DNA from: Caldithrix sp964468415
GTDB lineage: Bacteria; Calditrichota; Calditrichia; Calditrichales; Calditrichaceae
Direction: 5' to 3'
NCBI GenBank assembly: GCA_964468415.1
Contig: CAYXUS010000226.1
Location: 1 to 9,010, forward strand
DNA length: 9,010 nt
A program made the translations under genes and the position numbers. The notes under the pieces are model-generated. The model was not told where the DNA came from, did not search any database, and saw only the letters and a list, made by a program, of their open reading frames with translations. Shown here piece after piece: positions 6,452 to 9,010 of this stretch (position 1 is the first letter of the stretch; each line of letters begins with the position of its first letter).

Positions 6452-7599
6452 AGTGGAATGCAAGTCTACTAAAAAGCATCTGGCTTTTGTTGATCGCCCT
6501 TTTGGTCATGATCGGTCGCGGGTTTCCGTTGCCTTTACTGGCGACGCTGGTTGCTATCGTGTTTTTTGTACCGATCATCGTCGAATTTAGCCCGAAAACC
6601 AGGCTGGATGAACGGCAGGTGTACATCAGCCATCTTTCCGGTCATTGGGGATTCTACGTCTTTTTAGGTTTAACCGTATTGATCATGCTGCGTGATTATG
6701 TCCGTCTGGGCAAAAATCCCGCACCCGAATGGTACGCACTGCTCCTCATTCCTTTGCTGGTCAAATTCGCTATCAGCCTGTACCAGAACTACGATCCTAA
6801 AAAAGTGGCCTATGCCGTTGGTTACGGCTGGGGCGGCGTGTGGCTGCTGTTCGTCCTTTTTTCTCACGGTCTTTCGTTAACCGCACTTATCGAATTTAGC
6901 CCGTTTGCTCTGGTTGTCATTCTCGTTTTTCTTTTCCGCAAACGCCATGCCGTGAGCGGTGTTCTCTTTATTCTTTTTGCCGTAGGCCTAACCATCTTTT
7001 TTCACGGTTGGTGGCGATTGGACCTGTACGTCCGTTTGCTCATGTACACTTTAGTCCCCTTGCCCTTGCTGGTAAGCGGCATTGTGCTTTTGAAAGAATC
7101 ATTTACGCAAAGGAGCCAAGTCATGAAAACAAAACTTTTGGCATTCATGCTTCTCGCAGGATTCTTAGCGGGTTCGGCGCAGGCCAAAGGCCCATCCGAT
7201 AACCGTGTGGGTATTTCGTTTGTTTTAAGCGGGCATCTGTTTTTTGGCGTAAAGGCAGAACATTTTTTCGATAGCCACCATTGCGTGCAGGCCACGTTTT
7301 ACCCCCTGCTGGTGCCCGGCAAAAAGTTCCCTTTCGCCATGAGCGCCGGGTACAACTATTTTACCTCGGGCAACCATTGGCAGGGCAAATTGGGCGCCGA
7401 ACTGGCTATGATTGTCAGTCCGCCCGATCCGCAGAAACGCAAAATTTTACCCATGCTCAATTTTACGCCCGGCGTGCGTTACGTGCGGCAAAACGGTCAA
7501 ACATTGGGCGGCAATTTGTGGATCTCTTATTTTCTGAAGAAGACACGGCACAAAATTGCACCTACCGGATTGGAATTTTGGTACGATTTCGGCTACTAA
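6448..7599 (+). CDS. Polytopic membrane protein fused in frame to a signal-peptide-bearing exported domain (383 aa)
   Basis: The ATG overlaps the HTH stop codon (ATGA), indicating translational coupling. Residues 1-216 are a membrane domain with about eight hydrophobic segments, near 9-24, 28-46, 67-84, 95-112, 121-139, 150-163, 169-186 and 195-215. A DERQ motif (54-57) after the second segment resembles the small DUF2178/DUF3796-type membrane proteins that accompany short HTH regulators. From M226 the sequence restarts like a separate gene: MKTKLLAFMLLAGFLAGSAQA is a complete signal peptide with an AQA cleavage site. A 137-residue mature domain of short alternating strands follows and ends in aromatic FGY. 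An internal ribosome site precedes M226. This may be a stop-loss fusion of two genes or one frame yielding two products. Function is unknown. Confidence 0.82.
   Translation: MKWNASLLKSIWLLLIALLVMIGRGFPLPLLATLVAIVFFVPIIVEFSPKTRLDERQVYISHLSGHWGFYVFLGLTVLIMLRDYVRLGKNPAPEWYALLLIPLLVKFAISLYQNYDPKKVAYAVGYGWGGVWLLFVLFSHGLSLTALIEFSPFALVVILVFLFRKRHAVSGVLFILFAVGLTIFFHGWWRLDLYVRLLMYTLVPLPLLVSGIVLLKESFTQRSQVMKTKLLAFMLLAGFLAGSAQAKGPSDNRVGISFVLSGHLFFGVKAEHFFDSHHCVQATFYPLLVPGKKFPFAMSAGYNYFTSGNHWQGKLGAELAMIVSPPDPQKRKILPMLNFTPGVRYVRQNGQTLGGNLWISYFLKKTRHKIAPTGLEFWYDFGY
7109..7115 (+). promoter_or_regulatory. Internal Shine-Dalgarno site inside the membrane-protein frame
   Basis: AAAGGAG lies 7 bases before the ATG at 7123, an ideal spacing and better than the sites of most other genes here. 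It sits exactly where the membrane domain ends and the second signal peptide begins, so it probably was, or still is, the start signal of a separate downstream gene. The codon that enters it, CAA (7108-7110), is one C-to-T change away from TAA. That change would give the common TAAAGGAG stop-plus-ribosome-site arrangement. Confidence 0.75.
7123..7599 (+). CDS. Exported beta-rich protein, internal start within the longer frame (158 aa)
   Basis: This is an alternative or additional product in the same frame as the 383-aa ORF. ATG 7123 follows AAAGGAG at ideal spacing. Residues 1-21 are a classical signal peptide (MKTK, a hydrophobic core LLAFMLLAGFLAG, then SAQA), cleaved before K22. The mature 137 residues show alternating polar and hydrophobic strands (VGISFVLSGHLFFGVKAEHFF, FAMSAGYNYF, GKLGAELAMIV, PGVRYV, GGNLWISYFL, GLEFWYDFGY). 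They end in an aromatic residue, as many small outer-membrane beta-barrels do. About eight strands would fit a small barrel, but this is a visual judgement. A signal peptide in the middle of a polytopic membrane protein is hard to explain otherwise, so I think this is the natural start of a distinct protein. Confidence 0.6.
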   Translation: MKTKLLAFMLLAGFLAGSAQAKGPSDNRVGISFVLSGHLFFGVKAEHFFDSHHCVQATFYPLLVPGKKFPFAMSAGYNYFTSGNHWQGKLGAELAMIVSPPDPQKRKILPMLNFTPGVRYVRQNGQTLGGNLWISYFLKKTRHKIAPTGLEFWYDFGY

Positions 7600-7621
7600 T
7601 TTACACGCGCTTTACTTTGGG

Positions 7622-7656
7622 AAGATGGAAGGGGTTTCTCCTTCCATCTTATTTTG
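7622..7656 (+). terminator. Intrinsic terminator at the end of the HTH operon
   Basis: An 11-bp perfect stem (AAGATGGAAGG at 7622-7632, CCTTCCATCTT at 7640-7650) has a seven-base loop and is followed by ATTTTG on the plus strand. It lies 22 bases after the TAA at 7599. The T-tract is short, so efficiency may be moderate. On the minus strand, where the ABC gene ends at 7688, no T-run follows the hairpin, so it is mainly a plus-strand terminator between convergent genes. Confidence 0.8.
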
Positions 7657-7687
7657 TGCAGGACAAAAAGCAGAGAATGTGCTTCAC

Positions 7688-9010
7688 TTAGGTCGTCGTG
7701 TGCAGGCGATACCGATCTTTCGGGGGAATGATGTGATCGAAAATTTCCTCGTTGTGCGAAATGAGCAACACGCCGCTCCCGGCGGCTCGTTTTCGCTGAA
7801 TCATTTCGATTACTTTACGCAGGCTCTCAAAGTCAAGCCCATTCAACGGCTCATCCAGAATTAAAAGTTGGGGTTGAAGCAAAAAAGCCCGCAGCAAATT
7901 TAAACGTTGCTTTTGTCCCCCGCTCAAATAGGCTACTTTCTGATTCAGAAAACGTTCGTTTACGGAACGCTCAAAAAAATCCTTCAACCCTTGCTGCATT
8001 TTCTGCGGATCGGTTGCTTCTCCGCCGGGTAATCCTTTGAAAACATCCCGCACCCGCGCCTGCAAGTTCAGAGCTTCGTCCGCATGCTGGAAAACCATTG
8101 CCAATCTTTTTCCCCAAATGTGCCTGCGCCAAATTTTCTGATTGCTTTGTTCGTTCAAGGGAATTCCCGCCAATTCAAAGCGGATGCGTTCGGCCTTTTG
8201 CAAGCCGGCAATTATTTTAGCCAGCGTGGTCTTGCCTAATCCGCTGGGTGCCTTTAAATACACCAGCTGACCGCCCCGCACCTGCAATGTGTGGTGCTTC
8301 GAACCGTTCTCCCCGGCAAAGAAAAATTCTTTACCGAACACCCGAAACGGCGACTCTACTTTTAGTACCGTGTTCTCCGCTGAGAACTTCCCGGAAGTGG
8401 CTCTTTGTTTGCTCAGCCAATCGGTGTAGGCACGCGGTTCGAAATCGATCATCTCCACCTTCCCGCCCCGTTTTCTTCGCAGCTCTTTAAAATGAACGTG
8501 GGGCAACATGGCCGAATGGTAGCGTTCAAACACGCTGATCATGGAATAATCGTGGGTAATAAGCAAACAGGTAAACGGATTTTGGGCATAGGCCTGCATC
8601 AGTTCCCGTAAAAAGATGTTGCGGTAGCGGTTGTCCAAACTCCCGGTTGGTTCATCAAACACGAAAAGGCCGGGCATTCCCGCATTTCGCAGGCTGAGTT
8701 TTTTGAAGGCCATCGCCAGCAAAAATCGCTGTTTCTCTCCGCCACTGGGCCGAAAAGGTTTGGGGTACACTTTCAAAAGGGGGGCAATTTGCCGCTCAAA
8801 CGATTGCTGCCAAAGCGCTTCCAAAATGGGGCGCTCATTGGTCGCCCGGGCCAGGCTTCCCTCGTTTAACTGTTCCCCGATGGAAAGCAGAGGATTCAAA
8901 TGGGTAGAGGGCTCCTGAAAGACAAAAAAACCATTTCGTTGCAGGTCTCTCACTTCTTGCGAGCGCAAATACCGTTTGTAATCCTGTCCGTTCAGCCGAA
9001 TGTGCAATTC
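7688..9010 (-). CDS. Tandem (two-domain) ABC transporter ATPase, peptide/nickel type, 5' end missing
   Basis: The frame is open through the right edge, so the N-terminus, including the first Walker A, is missing. It ends at TAA (7690-7688). Counting from the leucine codon at 9007, domain 1 shows a Q-loop (FQEPSTHLNPLLSIGEQL, typical of Opp/Dpp ATPases), signature PSGGEKQR at 87-94, Walker B LFVFDEP at 114-120, D-loop SLD and switch H152. Domain 2 follows a linker (about 175-215): P-loop APSGLGKTT at 253-261, Q307, signature LSGGQKQR at 361-368, Walker B LLILDEP at 381-387, D-loop GLD and switch H418. Two fused NBDs resemble the YejF/GsiA arrangement, which energises import of peptides or related solutes from the cytoplasmic face. 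The permease and binding-protein genes are presumably upstream, to the right. No C-terminal oligopeptide-binding extension is present. Confidence 0.93.
   Translation of the reverse strand, partial: ELHIRLNGQDYKRYLRSQEVRDLQRNGFFVFQEPSTHLNPLLSIGEQLNEGSLARATNERPILEALWQQSFERQIAPLLKVYPKPFRPSGGEKQRFLLAMAFKKLSLRNAGMPGLFVFDEPTGSLDNRYRNIFLRELMQAYAQNPFTCLLITHDYSMISVFERYHSAMLPHVHFKELRRKRGGKVEMIDFEPRAYTDWLSKQRATSGKFSAENTVLKVESPFRVFGKEFFFAGENGSKHHTLQVRGGQLVYLKAPSGLGKTTLAKIIAGLQKAERIRFELAGIPLNEQSNQKIWRRHIWGKRLAMVFQHADEALNLQARVRDVFKGLPGGEATDPQKMQQGLKDFFERSVNERFLNQKVAYLSGGQKQRLNLLRAFLLQPQLLILDEPLNGLDFESLRKVIEMIQRKRAAGSGVLLISHNEEIFDHIIPPKDRYRLHTTT

Noticed and set aside
9005..9007. TTG at 9007 as the start of the ABC ATPase
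   Set aside because: The frame stays open to the window edge and the visible part begins just before the Q-loop of the first domain, so the Walker A and the true start must lie outside.
1..9010. CRISPR array, tRNA, rRNA, insertion sequence or attachment site
   Set aside because: I saw no regularly spaced repeat series, no tRNA-like cloverleaf, no transposase frame and no terminal inverted repeats with target duplication.

Overview
The window shows moderate GC content, consensus-like Shine-Dalgarno sites and at least one sigma70-type promoter. Two very large secreted proteins carry sequence patterns (a GDYPG...ADQVIW block, a GCD-LR...AYNG block and a C-terminal PNPYY...G-YIV...K sorting-like domain) that I associate with the FCB superphylum, especially Calditrichota-like bacteria. 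Clear AGGAGG-type ribosome sites argue against a typical Bacteroidetes genome. The lineage call is an inference from motifs and was not searched.

Layout. Positions 1-5417 hold two tandem paralogous genes for giant exported surface proteins, both on the minus strand. The left one is cut by the window edge (639 codons visible). The right one is complete (1122 aa, GTG start) and ends in a T9SS/FlgD-like C-terminal domain. A 130-base gap with one GC-rich hairpin separates them. Positions 5515-5952 hold a small cytosolic orphan gene (131 aa, minus strand) closed by a textbook intrinsic terminator.

Positions 5953-6217 form a divergent intergenic region. A near-consensus promoter there faces right and is embedded in an ordered set of direct and inverted repeats that looks like an operator. 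It drives a two-gene operon on the plus strand: a small Cro/CI-type HTH regulator (6218-6451), then, with an ATGA overlap, a polytopic membrane protein (6448-7599). The second reading frame appears to be two genes joined in frame. Codon 226 is an ATG with its own strong ribosome site, followed by a clean signal peptide and a small beta-rich exported domain. The operon ends at a hairpin at 7622-7656. Convergent to it, 7688-9010 encodes the C-terminal part of a tandem (two-NBD) ABC ATPase of the peptide/nickel type, whose start lies outside the window.

How they work together. The HTH, membrane protein and exported domain form one self-contained, probably autoregulated cassette. The two giant paralogs are a surface-protein pair unrelated to it. 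The ABC ATPase belongs to an uptake operon that lies mostly to the right. Nothing resembles a CRISPR array, insertion sequence, tRNA or rRNA. The most unusual items are the in-frame gene fusion with an internal start and the repeat architecture of the HTH promoter.
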